Below, piece after piece: positions 8,017 to 17,613 of a stretch of DNA of 64,000 nucleotides; positions within the stretch are counted from its first letter, which is position 1; the number at the start of each line of letters is the position of its first letter. Origin of the DNA: JABGPL01 sp964387885 (GTDB lineage Bacteria; Electryoneota; AABM5-125-24; Hatepunaeales; Hatepunaeaceae); contig CAYLYZ010000001.1 in NCBI GenBank assembly GCA_964387885.1, positions 186,001-250,000 of the forward strand, given 5' to 3'. Under the pieces are notes generated by a model that ran no database searches, had not been told where the DNA came from, and saw nothing but the letters and a program-made list of their open reading frames with translations. The translations under genes were made by a program, and so were the position numbers.

Positions 8017-10653
8017 CTACTTGATCAACACTACTCTTTGCTCAATAGGTTGATATCCGGCTACATCAAGCTGAATCATATAAGTTCCAGAGGGCAACGC
8101 ATCTGCATTCCACTGCAAGTTGTTACTGCCGACTGAACCGATCCCCGATCCAATTGTAAGTTCGCGTCCATTCAGATCCAGCGCAGATATTCTGTATGCT
8201 GATCTTCCGGGCAGCGTAAAGTTGAGCATTACTGAACTGTTGAATGGGTTGGGATATGCCGGGTTAAAGCTGTAGGTTAGCGGTATTCCAGCATCCAATG
8301 GTGATGATTCAGGATCTGGCATCTGACCGGTGAACCAGTTAAACAGGTTCTGCAAAACATCGGATTTGGGAGTTAACCTGTCATTTACAGATTCGAATGC
8401 GAAACCAAAATAGGCAGTTTTCGATTCATATCTCTCATCCTCTCTGTAAACACCACCCAGTCCAGTGACTTCTTCACCTACAGTGTAAACAACCAGACTA
8501 TCCGCTCCGGCAACGGGCTGCATTGTTGATGGACTTAATCGTCCATCTCCTGCTTCACCCGCTCCAAAAAGCATCATAACGGTGTTATCAGCTACAGGAC
8601 GATTCCCACCAAGTCCGTTGACTAACATTGCTCGAACAGAATCCTGCTGATGATGGGCACCAAAGAAATTCCTGAGGAGTGATCTGTTTTCGGGATCATC
8701 ACCGACTCTCTTCCCTATCAATAAAATATTAGCACCTTCCTCAATACCTGACTGAATTTGGAATTTATCGAGCTCATCCAAAGGTTCTAAAGAACGTCCG
8801 GTAGACCAGATCACCATTGGATAATCTGTTATAGTCATCAAATCCGGAGTAAAGTCCTGCTCCACATCCCAATGAACCCAACCTTTATCCAACTCTTCAA
8901 TGGATCTTTTAAACCATCTCTCAGTATCCCCACCTTCGTCATCATCAACTATCAGGATATCCGGATGACCTATAACAACCGGGAATGTTTCCTCAATAAA
9001 GAGTTGGCCGGGTTCTGCATTAACTGTTACCTTAATTGTAGTTGAATGGGCAATCGCGTCAGGATTAACATTTATTGTAAATGGATCTTCTTCGTTTAAA
9101 AAGCCGTCACCCTGGTCAATATCAGGAAATTCAATAGAAGCCTCCTGGAAAGTGAAGTCGAGATCTTCAGAACTTAGACTTACAAATACATTCTCGGCTG
9201 CTGTGCTATGCTCTCCATTTACAATTTCGACTGCAACTCTGACCGTCTCGCCAGGATCAAATTTACCGTTTTCGTTGTCATCGGCAATTACTTCAAGACT
9301 CTCGACTGTTAAAACCGGAATTGCACTCAGTCTCATGGATGCATGTGCATTTATTCTTCCAGCCCCCATAAGTCCGGCACGGTTACCAAGGTTTCCATCG
9401 ATATCATCACATCCATCAACAATAAATCGCCAGATATCATCAATACTCAGATGTGGATAAGCAGCACGCATCAGGACTGCCTGACCTGCCACTAACGGAC
9501 ATGACATTGATGTACCACTTGAGTTCCCATATCTTCCACCGGGAATCGTACTGTAAATATTCACACCGGGAGCACTCACATCGATATGTTCACCCCAGTT
9601 GGAGAAATTAGCCTTTCTATCACGATTGTCAGTAGCCCCAACAGACATTGCATGATCATAGTTGCTTGGGAAATGATCGTTATTAACGTTATCATTTCCT
9701 GCTGCTGCAATCACTAAGGCATCATGCTCATATGCGTAATTAATTACATTCTCTGCCCATCGTGCGCTTTGGTACCCACCCCATGAACAACTAATGACTT
9801 TTGCTCCCTCTCTTGCAGCATATTCGATACCCTGATAACCATAAACAACTGTTAGACCTGTACCGGTGCGGACTGCCATAATGCTGCAATCATATCCTAT
9901 ACTGGAAATTCCGCGATTGTTATTGGTGATTGCAGATGCAATTCCTGAGCAATGGCTCCCATGTCCACTCTGGTCGTTGGGATTGTTATCCTCTCGGTGA
10001 TTATTCCCCTGCTGACCATTACCATAAAAATCCCAGCCGATTATGTCATCGACCTTTCCATTTCTATCATCATCTTCACCATTTTCCTCCTCATCAGGAT
10101 TTGCCCACAGATTTCCCTCCAGATCTGCATGGTCAACATCAACACCGGTATCAATGATTGCTACTGCAACAGTTGGATCTCCGGTTGAGAAATCATGTGC
10201 AAGGTTGGCATCAATCAGGTCGAGATGATACTGCCTTCTACGTTCAGGATCATTGTGATCAAGACAAATTTTATCAATAAACCAGGGATCGGCATAATCA
10301 ACCACATCAAACTTGGTTAGATCATGGCATACATCCCTGACAGTAATAGTCTCCGGGAAATAAACGGTGTAAATTGTGGATAGATCCGTGCCGTTGGGAA
10401 CCGGTGGCAAACAGTGTGGAAATGTTCGCTCAACCCATGTTGCATCTAATTGATCGAAATACTCATCTAATTGATCAATGCCCAGACGAGTGGATCCGTC
10501 TATAGGAATTATTACATTAAATTCCGGATGCAATGAAAATACAGCAATACCTGGACGTAACGGCTGATCTTCAATTACATTACCAGCTTGTGTGTTATTA
10601 ATACTTATCACGAGAAACAGTAATGCGAGTAGCACTATGTTTTTAGAACTCAT
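8017..10653 (-). CDS. Large secreted subtilisin-like (S8) serine protease with C-terminal PNPFN module
   Basis: 878 residues with an N-terminal signal peptide (VLLALLFLVISINNTQAG). The subtilase domain has Asp in AIIDTGVDVDH (D168), His in GHGSHCSGIAS (H231), Asn in AAAGN (N320) and Ser in GTSMSCPLVAG (S382). An Asp/Asn-rich calcium-binding-like loop (ENGEDDDRNGKVDDI) sits between the Asp and His motifs. After the protease domain come Ig-like/CARDB-type repeats (about 455-565), a DUF-like Rossmann stretch starting PDILIVDDDEGGDTER, and the final PAYPNPFNSSVMLNF sorting module. It probably acts on extracellular protein. Paralogue of the gene at 5770, but much longer and with different accessory domains. 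Confidence 0.9.
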   Translation of the reverse strand: MSSKNIVLLALLFLVISINNTQAGNVIEDQPLRPGIAVFSLHPEFNVIIPIDGSTRLGIDQLDEYFDQLDATWVERTFPHCLPPVPNGTDLSTIYTVYFPETITVRDVCHDLTKFDVVDYADPWFIDKICLDHNDPERRRQYHLDLIDANLAHDFSTGDPTVAVAIIDTGVDVDHADLEGNLWANPDEEENGEDDDRNGKVDDIIGWDFYGNGQQGNNHREDNNPNDQSGHGSHCSGIASAITNNNRGISSIGYDCSIMAVRTGTGLTVVYGYQGIEYAAREGAKVISCSWGGYQSARWAENVINYAYEHDALVIAAAGNDNVNNDHFPSNYDHAMSVGATDNRDRKANFSNWGEHIDVSAPGVNIYSTIPGGRYGNSSGTSMSCPLVAGQAVLMRAAYPHLSIDDIWRFIVDGCDDIDGNLGNRAGLMGAGRINAHASMRLSAIPVLTVESLEVIADDNENGKFDPGETVRVAVEIVNGEHSTAAENVFVSLSSEDLDFTFQEASIEFPDIDQGDGFLNEEDPFTINVNPDAIAHSTTIKVTVNAEPGQLFIEETFPVVIGHPDILIVDDDEGGDTERWFKRSIEELDKGWVHWDVEQDFTPDLMTITDYPMVIWSTGRSLEPLDELDKFQIQSGIEEGANILLIGKRVGDDPENRSLLRNFFGAHHQQDSVRAMLVNGLGGNRPVADNTVMMLFGAGEAGDGRLSPSTMQPVAGADSLVVYTVGEEVTGLGGVYREDERYESKTAYFGFAFESVNDRLTPKSDVLQNLFNWFTGQMPDPESSPLDAGIPLTYSFNPAYPNPFNSSVMLNFTLPGRSAYRISALDLNGRELTIGSGIGSVGSNNLQWNADALPSGTYMIQLDVAGYQPIEQRVVLIK

Positions 10654-11128
10654 TGTTACCTCGTATTTTGTGACAACTACTTGGACTTGTTGTACGTTAA
10701 TCTTCCAACATTATATAATACAATGTAAATCGGCAGAATGCAATTAAATATCAACTGCTAACATGAGAGTCTGCCAACCTGCACCTCTTTGTGTTTTGAT
10801 TTGAGCTGACCATCCAGCATTACCAGGCGACCGAATTACCGAATCGTCAGGACGTGTAAGAACATCTGTCATAATATACTTACGGAGCCCGATGACTAAA
10901 ATTGGTGGGGAATTGGTAAGTAATGATAGCCCAACCTTTTAAAAGCTGCTCCCGGTTTTCCCAAGTTCTGAATCACTTTTCAGTTCCGCAGTGCAATCCT
11001 GTCTCTGAACCAGGGTTTCTCAACGGTGAAATATCATCCATTAACTAACCCAGAGGATTCGAAGGATCTTATTTCATAAAATGAAATTAAAAGTATCTCA
11101 TCACTGAAATGAAGTACTGCGGAGAGAA
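10654..11128. other. 475-base intergenic region with a possible 42-codon ORF
   Basis: No known gene is recognised here. On the minus strand an ATG at 10872 opens a 42-residue frame to TAA at 10744 (starts MTDVLTRPDDSV, ends WQTLMLAVDI). The frame stays open some 24 codons upstream of the ATG without an obvious ribosome site. It resembles no family I recognise and may be a gene remnant or chance. The promoter-like sequence for the subtilase gene abuts its stop. Confidence 0.3.
10715..10743 (-). promoter_or_regulatory. Possible sigma-70-type promoter for the large subtilase
   Basis: Minus strand: TTGCAT (10743-10738), 17-base spacer, TATTAT (10720-10715), about 60 bases before the ATG at 10653. 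A reasonable match to the -35/-10 consensus, but AT-rich sequence makes chance matches common. Confidence 0.35.
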
Positions 11129-11926
11129 TTAGTGTTGACAAACAGGACAGAAAAATGTGCTTCGTTGAGACTGAACAATTCTCTCAATCTTGTTGCTGCA
11201 TTTAGTGCAGTTTTGATCTTTTTTTGCATAGACTTTCAGGAATCCTGAAAAATCCCCTTCTCGTCCATTTGAGAGCTTAAAATCCTTGAGAGTTGTCCCA
11301 TTTGCCCTGATTGCGGCTTTGAGTATTTTGCGAGTGGATTTGAGAACTGAGGCAAGTTCCTTTTTTGTGAAAGTTTTTGCCGGTTTTTTAGGATTGATTC
11401 CGGCATCGAAGAGTATCTCCGATGCATAGATATTTCCAATTCCTGCCACCACGGCCTGGTCAAGTAACACCGTTTTGATCGGAATTGATCTTTTGGATAA
11501 TAATGTTTGCAGGAACTCTGGTGTCAATTGGTCATCGAAAGGCTCCAACCCCATTCTTTTCCACGGATGATCATCCCTACGATTTACCCAGATACCTCCC
11601 AGAGTCCTCGGATCCCGGAAAAGAAGTCTACCATTTTCAAATCCGATAACAGCCCTTATATGGGAAGGTGTGTCCTCAAGCCCTTTTCGCCATAAAAGTG
11701 TACCTGACATGCGCAGGTGGATATAAATGGTAAGTTTTTCTGTTGTTTCAAGTACCAGGTATTTCCCGCGTCGGGTAACCTTAGTGAATGTCAATCCGAC
11801 CAAATGATTAAGTGAACCACTTCTGATTATTCTTGGCAGAAGGACTTCAATCCAGGTAACTTCATTGCCTTGAATTCGAGCAACCAAATCACGACGAACG
11901 GATTCTACTTCCGGAAGTTCAGGCAT
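11129..11926 (-). CDS. mutM: Formamidopyrimidine-DNA glycosylase
   Basis: Bifunctional glycosylase/AP-lyase that removes 8-oxoguanine and ring-opened purines from DNA. 265 residues, normal length. It begins MPELPEVE with the catalytic Pro2-Glu3, has the conserved Lys in RRGKYLVLE, the H2TH region (QAVVAGIGNIYASEILF) and a C-terminal zinc finger CTKCSNK...CPVCQ containing the conserved Arg (SQRS). Start ATG lies 9 bases after the GAF gene; last gene of a long minus-strand run. No Fapy-independent paralogue is visible here. Confidence 0.96.
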   Translation of the reverse strand: MPELPEVESVRRDLVARIQGNEVTWIEVLLPRIIRSGSLNHLVGLTFTKVTRRGKYLVLETTEKLTIYIHLRMSGTLLWRKGLEDTPSHIRAVIGFENGRLLFRDPRTLGGIWVNRRDDHPWKRMGLEPFDDQLTPEFLQTLLSKRSIPIKTVLLDQAVVAGIGNIYASEILFDAGINPKKPAKTFTKKELASVLKSTRKILKAAIRANGTTLKDFKLSNGREGDFSGFLKVYAKKDQNCTKCSNKIERIVQSQRSTFFCPVCQH

Positions 11927-11935
11927 GGTAAACTC

Positions 11936-12391
11936 TCATTCCTTTTCAGCTAACCGAGCAACAATCATTTCGAGAAATTCCTGATCTTCGGCATTAAATG
12001 GATCTACTTCATCGCTATCAATATCAAGGACTCCGATGATCTCTTCACCTTTCATAACCGGGATAACTATCTCTGACCTTGTATTAATAAAGCATGCGAG
12101 GTATCCCGGTTCGGCACGGACATCCGGGACGATAACCGTCTTGCCTTCATTAGCCGATAATCCGCAGATTCCTGTACCCTGTGGGATATGCACATGTTGA
12201 GTTGCTGTGGGACCAGACCAGGGACCCAGGACAAGGTCTCCGCCTTTTACCCAGTATATTCCCACCCAGTTATAGTATGGAACCTTTTCCCTGAGCCATC
12301 TGACTACTGCACTTGAGATTGTCCTCTGAGAAGAGTCCCAGGGCAACTCATTCAAGGAGTTTTCCAATTTGCTAAATAAAATTCTCTCCAT
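11936..12391 (-). CDS. GAF-domain protein, free methionine-(R)-sulfoxide reductase type
   Basis: 151 residues, a single GAF domain. The fRMsr signature is visible: WVGIYW, GTGICGLSANEGKTVIVPDV, then YLACFINTRSEIVIPV and GVLDIDSDE. In characterised fRMsr proteins three cysteines act; here the two in GICG and LACF are kept, while the position ten residues before GICG is His (QHVHIP) rather than Cys. It could reduce free Met-R-sulfoxide or simply bind a ligand. Its ATG overlaps the stop of the upstream glycosyltransferase, so co-translation is likely. Confidence 0.8.
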   Translation of the reverse strand: MERILFSKLENSLNELPWDSSQRTISSAVVRWLREKVPYYNWVGIYWVKGGDLVLGPWSGPTATQHVHIPQGTGICGLSANEGKTVIVPDVRAEPGYLACFINTRSEIVIPVMKGEEIIGVLDIDSDEVDPFNAEDQEFLEMIVARLAEKE

Positions 12392-13317
12392 CAGCTATCC
12401 TTCATTTTATATTTTGTTGGTATTTCCAAACCAAAAATCCCGCTCAATGACCCGTTCAACAAGGCAAATATTGCGTGTATTTTACCTCGAAAAACCAATT
12501 GCACTGAAATCACAATTCCTCCGATAAACCCAAAAAACAGGGGGAGAGTCCACCACCAATATGGAGCATGCTTCTTGAACAATAACAGCATGCTTCTGCT
12601 TCGATAAAACGCTTTGAATGGAGAGAGTTCCCCTCCCATCGAAGACGAAACCCTATGGAAACTCTTTAGTTCAGGATCAATCCATAACTCCCGGTCTGCT
12701 TTTCGAATTCTCAGGCTAAGGTCAACATCTTCAGAATACAATCCAAAACTCTCGTCAAATCCTCCGACCTCTTTTAAGACTGAGGTTCTCACCAGGAATA
12801 TGCATCCGCTCAGGTAATCAGTTTGATTTAATTGCAAGTTTTTTGGTCTGTATGATCTCCGTAGAAAAAGATGTCCAACCGCACCAAGCCATATAAGTAC
12901 ATATCCTCCTCCATACCAGATAACATCTCGCTTATCATTATAGAGGATCACAGGTGTAACAGCTCCTGCTTTCGATTTGCTAATTAGTAGATCAACGAGT
13001 CCCGTAACAGTATTTGTCTCAACTGTCGCATCGCTGTTAATAAAGAGAATTAGATCTGCTGATGATTCATATCCAGCTTCAACTCCAAGATTGCAGCCTT
13101 TTGCAAAGCCAAGATTTTTCTCGTTTCGAATCAGGATTACATCAGGATATTCAGCGGCAATCTTATTTACCGAACTATCACTTGAATTGTTGTCAACAAC
13201 AATTACTTCTATTTCCGGATAATCGCTCTTTTTCAGCGATTCTATAGTTTCAAGTACTACCTCTCCCCCATTGAAGTTCACAATTACCGCGACTACTTTA
13301 GGTTTGAGATTAACCAT
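12391..13317 (-). CDS. Family 2 glycosyltransferase (rhamnosyltransferase-like)
   Basis: 308 residues. GT-A fold with VVAVIVNFNGG, VIVVDNNSSD, NLGFAKGCNLG and the DxD-like INSDA motif; acceptor region SGCIFLVR, then GLYSEDVDLSLRIRKA. One or two hydrophobic segments near residues 255-295 (WWWTLPLFFGFIGGIVISV) suggest membrane anchoring at the inner face. Likely transfers a sugar from a nucleotide donor to a surface polysaccharide or lipid-linked glycan; the acceptor is unknown. Overlaps the upstream glycosyltransferase by 8 bases, part of a three-gene glycan cassette. Confidence 0.88.
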   Translation of the reverse strand: MVNLKPKVVAVIVNFNGGEVVLETIESLKKSDYPEIEVIVVDNNSSDSSVNKIAAEYPDVILIRNEKNLGFAKGCNLGVEAGYESSADLILFINSDATVETNTVTGLVDLLISKSKAGAVTPVILYNDKRDVIWYGGGYVLIWLGAVGHLFLRRSYRPKNLQLNQTDYLSGCIFLVRTSVLKEVGGFDESFGLYSEDVDLSLRIRKADRELWIDPELKSFHRVSSSMGGELSPFKAFYRSRSMLLLFKKHAPYWWWTLPLFFGFIGGIVISVQLVFRGKIHAIFALLNGSLSGIFGLEIPTKYKMKDS

Positions 13318-14449
13318 TTTTTAACTCGCATATTTCACGGGAAAATTTGATGGTTTCGGTTGAATATTGACTCCAGCTCAGTTTTGCACACATCTGCTTT
13401 ATTCCTTCGGAGAGATCAGGATTCCTATAGTCAATAAAGAATCTCCGAATCGCATTTGCAAGTTGAGTTGGATCTCCAGGCTCAACGAGATAACCGCTTT
13501 GATCCTCTGTTACTGCATCGGGAAGGCCACCCACACGGGTGGCAATTACTGGACGATTACACCGATATGCTATTGGAATAATCCCACTCTGTGTTGCTGA
13601 CCTGTACGGCAGCACAACAACATCCGCAGCTCTGAACCATAATGCAACCTGTTCATTTGGAATATACTCATCTACCAATCTAATCTTATCCGGAGAAATT
13701 TCAGCGATCAACTTGTCAATCAGCTCCCTCTGTGAATATACTTCACCAACAACGATACATTTCAACCGGTCGACATCGCCCAGTCTTTTAACCGCTTTCA
13801 GTAATACATCTACCCCTTTGTAAGGACGGATTAATCCGAAATTTAAAATAACCCTGGCATTCTCTTCAATGTGCAAAGTTTTTCGAGCTTCCTGTCGAGA
13901 AATTTTTTCACCTGGAAAAACATCATATATGGGATGAAATAAACTCAGAATCCGGGCATTTGGTTTAAGCTTTTTTAGATCTGTTATCTCAGTTCTGCTG
14001 TGAACTACATAGCCATCCATTTTCCCAAGTCCGAATTTTACTGCTCGTTTCCATAGAATACTCTTATCATGCGGGAGCACATTGTGACATATAGCAACTT
14101 TTGTAGTTTTCTTCCCGGAAAATCTGGATATTTCTCGATATGCCGGTCCGAAGAATGGGTGCCACCAGTGAAAGATAACTGTATCAGGTTCACTTTTTGT
14201 GATGTATCTTCCCGTTCGGAGCCAGGAAAGTGGATTTAACGAGTCGAGTAATCGTACACTTTCAAACTCAATTTGAGAATTGCTCTTGTCGTATTGAGTC
14301 TTACCAGGAAATAGAACACCGGGATAAAGACGGCTGAAATTTATGTATTGACAGGTATGTTCTTTAGCCAGCTCCTTTGCCAATCGGACACCGAATGCGG
14401 CTATTCCACCGCGATAGGGATAAGCTGGTGCAACACATGCGAGATTCAT
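13310..14449 (-). CDS. GT-B (family 4-like) glycosyltransferase
   Basis: 379 residues. N-terminal Rossmann start (ACVAPAYPYRGGIAAFG), a central donor-binding C-domain with VILNFGLIRPYKGVDVLL, and the family signature VVVLPYRSATQSGIIPIAY with ATRVGGLPDAV. Cytoplasmic or peripheral transferase using nucleotide sugars, probably for surface glycan assembly with its neighbours. Stop overlaps the next gene by 8 bases, start overlaps the previous one by 4 (ATGA), indicating one operon. Substrate cannot be inferred. Confidence 0.88.
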   Translation of the reverse strand: MNLACVAPAYPYRGGIAAFGVRLAKELAKEHTCQYINFSRLYPGVLFPGKTQYDKSNSQIEFESVRLLDSLNPLSWLRTGRYITKSEPDTVIFHWWHPFFGPAYREISRFSGKKTTKVAICHNVLPHDKSILWKRAVKFGLGKMDGYVVHSRTEITDLKKLKPNARILSLFHPIYDVFPGEKISRQEARKTLHIEENARVILNFGLIRPYKGVDVLLKAVKRLGDVDRLKCIVVGEVYSQRELIDKLIAEISPDKIRLVDEYIPNEQVALWFRAADVVVLPYRSATQSGIIPIAYRCNRPVIATRVGGLPDAVTEDQSGYLVEPGDPTQLANAIRRFFIDYRNPDLSEGIKQMCAKLSWSQYSTETIKFSREICELKNG

Positions 14450-15405
14450 TTTCCGGAATCCGGATGAATTGAATCGGAGTCATTTCGGAGAGAAAGTCTT
14501 TCTCGATGAGTGCGCTCTACAATCATTTCGGCTAACAAACCAAGGGTTATTAGTTGGACACCTGCAATCACACCAAGAATTCCGATTAAGAACAATGGAC
14601 GGTTTCCAATCCAGATTCCATTAAACCACCCAATAACGAGATAAAGGATTATTCCGAGTCCGATTACTAAACTCATAAGCCCTAAACTACCGAATAAATG
14701 CATCGGTTTTGTCACGAACTTCATCCGGAATAATAAAGTGATGAGATCGAAAAATCCTGCAATAAATCTATAAGCTCCGAACTTGGTCTTCCCATGCTTA
14801 CGTGGATGGTGTTCTACTGCTAATTCACCTACTTTAAAACCCTGCATGTGTGATAGCACCGGGAGAAAACGATGTCTTTCTCCATAAACCGTCAATTCTT
14901 TAACAACTTCATTTCTATAAATTTTTAAACCGCAGTTAAAATCATGTAGCTTAACTCCGGAAAAAAATCCGACTACGCCATTGAAAATCTTAGAAGGTAA
15001 TGTCTTTGTTATCGGATCGTGCCTGATCTTCTTCCAGCCTGAAACAAGATCGTATCCTTTTTCGAGTTGATTAATTAGGTTTGGGATTTCTGCAGGATCA
15101 TCCTGCAAGTCAGCGTCCATTGTCACAACATAGTTTCCAACTGCCGCTTGAAATCCAACTGATAATGCCGCAGATTTGCCCTGATTTCTTCTGAAGGTTA
15201 ACAACCGTACAGCTCTGTCGTGAGCACGGAATTCTTTAACCAGCTTATTCGAATTATCCGTTGATCCATCATCTATAAATATCAGCTCATATTGAGTTTC
15301 CAAATCCGACAGAACCGAAGTCAGCCGCCTGTACAATTCTGTCAGAGATCCTTCCTCGTTAAGGAATGGAATTATTACCGAAATGCCAAGTTCTGATTCT
15401 CCCAT
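14446..15405 (-). CDS. Polyprenyl-phosphate glycosyltransferase (DPM1/GtrB-like, family 2)
   Basis: 319 residues. Begins with ISVIIPFLNEEGSL, FIDDGSTDNS, TFRRNQGKSAAL and the donor-site MDADLQDDP, the signature of dolichol/undecaprenyl-phosphate sugar transferases. Two C-terminal membrane segments lie around 233-258 and 265-292. It probably loads a sugar on undecaprenyl phosphate at the inner membrane for lipid A or glycan modification. The ATG overlaps the stop of the lipoprotein gene (TAATG). Confidence 0.9.
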   Translation of the reverse strand: MGESELGISVIIPFLNEEGSLTELYRRLTSVLSDLETQYELIFIDDGSTDNSNKLVKEFRAHDRAVRLLTFRRNQGKSAALSVGFQAAVGNYVVTMDADLQDDPAEIPNLINQLEKGYDLVSGWKKIRHDPITKTLPSKIFNGVVGFFSGVKLHDFNCGLKIYRNEVVKELTVYGERHRFLPVLSHMQGFKVGELAVEHHPRKHGKTKFGAYRFIAGFFDLITLLFRMKFVTKPMHLFGSLGLMSLVIGLGIILYLVIGWFNGIWIGNRPLFLIGILGVIAGVQLITLGLLAEMIVERTHRERLSLRNDSDSIHPDSGK

Positions 15406-16169
15406 TATTGAAAAGCCTCAATATCATTTTCGAGGGCCGAAAGGTAGTTGTATGTCAACGAGTTATACCGGATATTCAATTTTAACATCCCGGCAACTAC
15501 GCTAATTTCTGTCACTTTGGTAGACTTTTTTGATTTATAGGAATAGTCTCTCTGATAGATGACAACGCCATCTATCAGTCGTACTTCCCGAATAACTCTC
15601 AGAGGTGAATACTCAATATTCAGCTTCATTTCATGGTTCTCTTCCTTGATCATCTTCTTCAAACTTAACTCTTCATCTAATCCCGAATTGGAACCTTGCA
15701 GCTCCCAGTTATCGGATTTTTGAATATCGAGCATAGGTACTAAGGCACGAGTCAGGGTTTGCAGCTCAGGAAAAACGAGATCAAATTTCGGAACCTCTAT
15801 TGGCATTTCCATAGATCCTGTTTTTATACCACCAATAAGCTTTGAGTTAATTGTATACTCTTTCCCGTTTGTTGATATTTCACCCATTTCGATTCCGAGA
15901 GGACCTGTGAACCGCAAATCCCATTCATCTGCGCCGTCATAATAAACACTTCCGTTCATTTTAAACTTTCTTGAAGGTGTGACTAATTCAAAAACACCTT
16001 CTCCCTCGAAATTACGGAACTCCGACCGTCTGCGCATTAGCTCATCAATAGCTTCTGGTGCTGAAGATGCTGAATATTCGGAAAACGGAATCTGAGGTGA
16101 ACAACTAATGAGCAAAATCAGAAAACATATAATGAAACTCTTACTTTGCCAATCTCTTGTACTTTTCAT
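15405..16169 (-). CDS. LolB/DUF4292-like outer-membrane lipoprotein
   Basis: 254 residues from ATG 16169; a longer frame runs to 16271, but the signal peptide SFIICFLILLISC with lipobox LISC then sits 35 residues too deep. The mature part is a single beta-rich domain (FEGEGVFELVTP, LRFTGPLGIEMG, plus VFPELQTLTRALVP) resembling the LolA/LolB-like half-barrels that carry lipoproteins or lipids across the periplasm. The start overlaps the TPR gene end by 29 bases. Function as a LolB substitute is inference from fold-like pattern only. Confidence 0.65.
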   Translation of the reverse strand: MKSTRDWQSKSFIICFLILLISCSPQIPFSEYSASSAPEAIDELMRRRSEFRNFEGEGVFELVTPSRKFKMNGSVYYDGADEWDLRFTGPLGIEMGEISTNGKEYTINSKLIGGIKTGSMEMPIEVPKFDLVFPELQTLTRALVPMLDIQKSDNWELQGSNSGLDEELSLKKMIKEENHEMKLNIEYSPLRVIREVRLIDGVVIYQRDYSYKSKKSTKVTEISVVAGMLKLNIRYNSLTYNYLSALENDIEAFQ

Positions 16170-17571
16170 TTTCAGGATCAAGCTCATAAGCTTTTCTCCA
16201 AATTTCCTTTGCTTTTTCATTATCTCCACGAGCCTCGTGAATATACCCGAGATGCTCATAAATCTCAGCATTTTCTTCTACACTTTGAGAGGCCTTTAGT
16301 ATATCCTGCAAAGCTCTGTCATAGTTGCCCATCTGGTAATGAACCCAGCCACGCGTATCAAGATATGTCGGATTATCCGGTTCAACCTTTAGAGCTTTTT
16401 CAACCATATCCAGAGCATCTTCAAGTCGAAACTTTTGCATCGACAGCATATAAGCATAATTATTCAGTATCAATGGATTATCCGAATCTTGCAAAAGGGC
16501 GGCATCATATACTTCAGCACTCTTTTCCCAGTTCTTCTGATCATGGTATAAATATCCCAGAGATTGATAGGAGCTTAAGCGTGCAGAATCCAGAGCAATG
16601 GATTGTTGCAAAGCTACAATAGCCTCTTCATAACGTTTGAGCGTTGTTAAAACATTACCATGCATTTCAAAAAAGAATGCCGATTCCGGAAAACTCTTAA
16701 TTGCCTCTGAGGTTACATTTAATAACTCCTCATCTTCTTTCTGAAGATCGAGGGCACCCATCAAACTTGACCAGTATTTAAGTTCACCTGGTTCAATATT
16801 CAATGCCGACCTGAAGAGTGTTTCAGCATCCTTGAAGTTTTTGTCATTCAGCTCAATACTACCCAGCAAGAATAAAACACTATGATTATCCGGGTCTATA
16901 TCAAGTATCTTGTAAAATATCTTTTTTGCAGAATCAATATCTCTTTTCAAAATATGGATATGAGCAATTTTATCCAGTACCCAGGGCTGCTCTCCAAAAT
17001 CCACTAAAATTGAATTATATATTGTAAGGCTCTCATCAAGTCGATTCATCTTTGTCAGCACTAACGCAAATTGTTTTAACTCATTTTCATTCAGAGGTCT
17101 AAGTTGTTTCAATTCGTCGAATAATCTGACTGCCTGATGAAATTGTCCGGAATATACATAGCTCTGTAGAAGTGCAATTAGCAGCTCTTCATTTTCGGAA
17201 TCTGACTTCCTGCCATTCTCAAGAAGAATCCCTGCTGCTTTGTGCTCCCCAAGCTTAAGATAAGTTTTTGCAAGTGAAAGAATTATCTCAACGGATTCAG
17301 GATCATAAATATGCGCTAACTGATATTGGATGACAGCAAGATACATCTCACCAGCTTCCTCATGAATAGTTCCGTTCAGATAATATTCAATAGCCTCCTC
17401 TTTCTGTAATGAATCGGATATCTCAACCAATTGATTTATCAATTTCAGTTCAGGCTGCGTACTACTGCATCCAGTCATCATTAGAAACAGAAATAATATC
17501 TTTGCGGTTCTGATGGTAGTTCTATGAAGAGAATTCTGTTTTCCTAACACGTTTTTTATGTTTTTTATCAT
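16141..17571 (-). CDS. TPR-repeat lipoprotein
   Basis: 476 residues. Signal peptide with lipobox (FLFLMMTGC), then about ten tetratricopeptide repeats from residue 60 to the end (for example NPTYLDTRGWVHYQMGNYD and AEIYEHLGYIHEARGDNEKA). A protein-protein scaffold in the periplasm or at the outer membrane; partner unknown. It is followed directly by the LolB-like lipoprotein, an arrangement seen in several FCB-type genomes, and preceded by rseP after 42 bases. Confidence 0.82.
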   Translation of the reverse strand: MIKNIKNVLGKQNSLHRTTIRTAKILFLFLMMTGCSSTQPELKLINQLVEISDSLQKEEAIEYYLNGTIHEEAGEMYLAVIQYQLAHIYDPESVEIILSLAKTYLKLGEHKAAGILLENGRKSDSENEELLIALLQSYVYSGQFHQAVRLFDELKQLRPLNENELKQFALVLTKMNRLDESLTIYNSILVDFGEQPWVLDKIAHIHILKRDIDSAKKIFYKILDIDPDNHSVLFLLGSIELNDKNFKDAETLFRSALNIEPGELKYWSSLMGALDLQKEDEELLNVTSEAIKSFPESAFFFEMHGNVLTTLKRYEEAIVALQQSIALDSARLSSYQSLGYLYHDQKNWEKSAEVYDAALLQDSDNPLILNNYAYMLSMQKFRLEDALDMVEKALKVEPDNPTYLDTRGWVHYQMGNYDRALQDILKASQSVEENAEIYEHLGYIHEARGDNEKAKEIWRKAYELDPENEKYKRLAK

Positions 17572-17613
17572 TTTTATTGCATACCTTTAAAACATCTTTA
17601 TCAACTATATAAG

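Noticed and set aside
16146..16622. 158-codon plus-strand frame overlapping the TPR lipoprotein
   Set aside because: Complementary shadow of the TPR repeats; no homology pattern or start signal.
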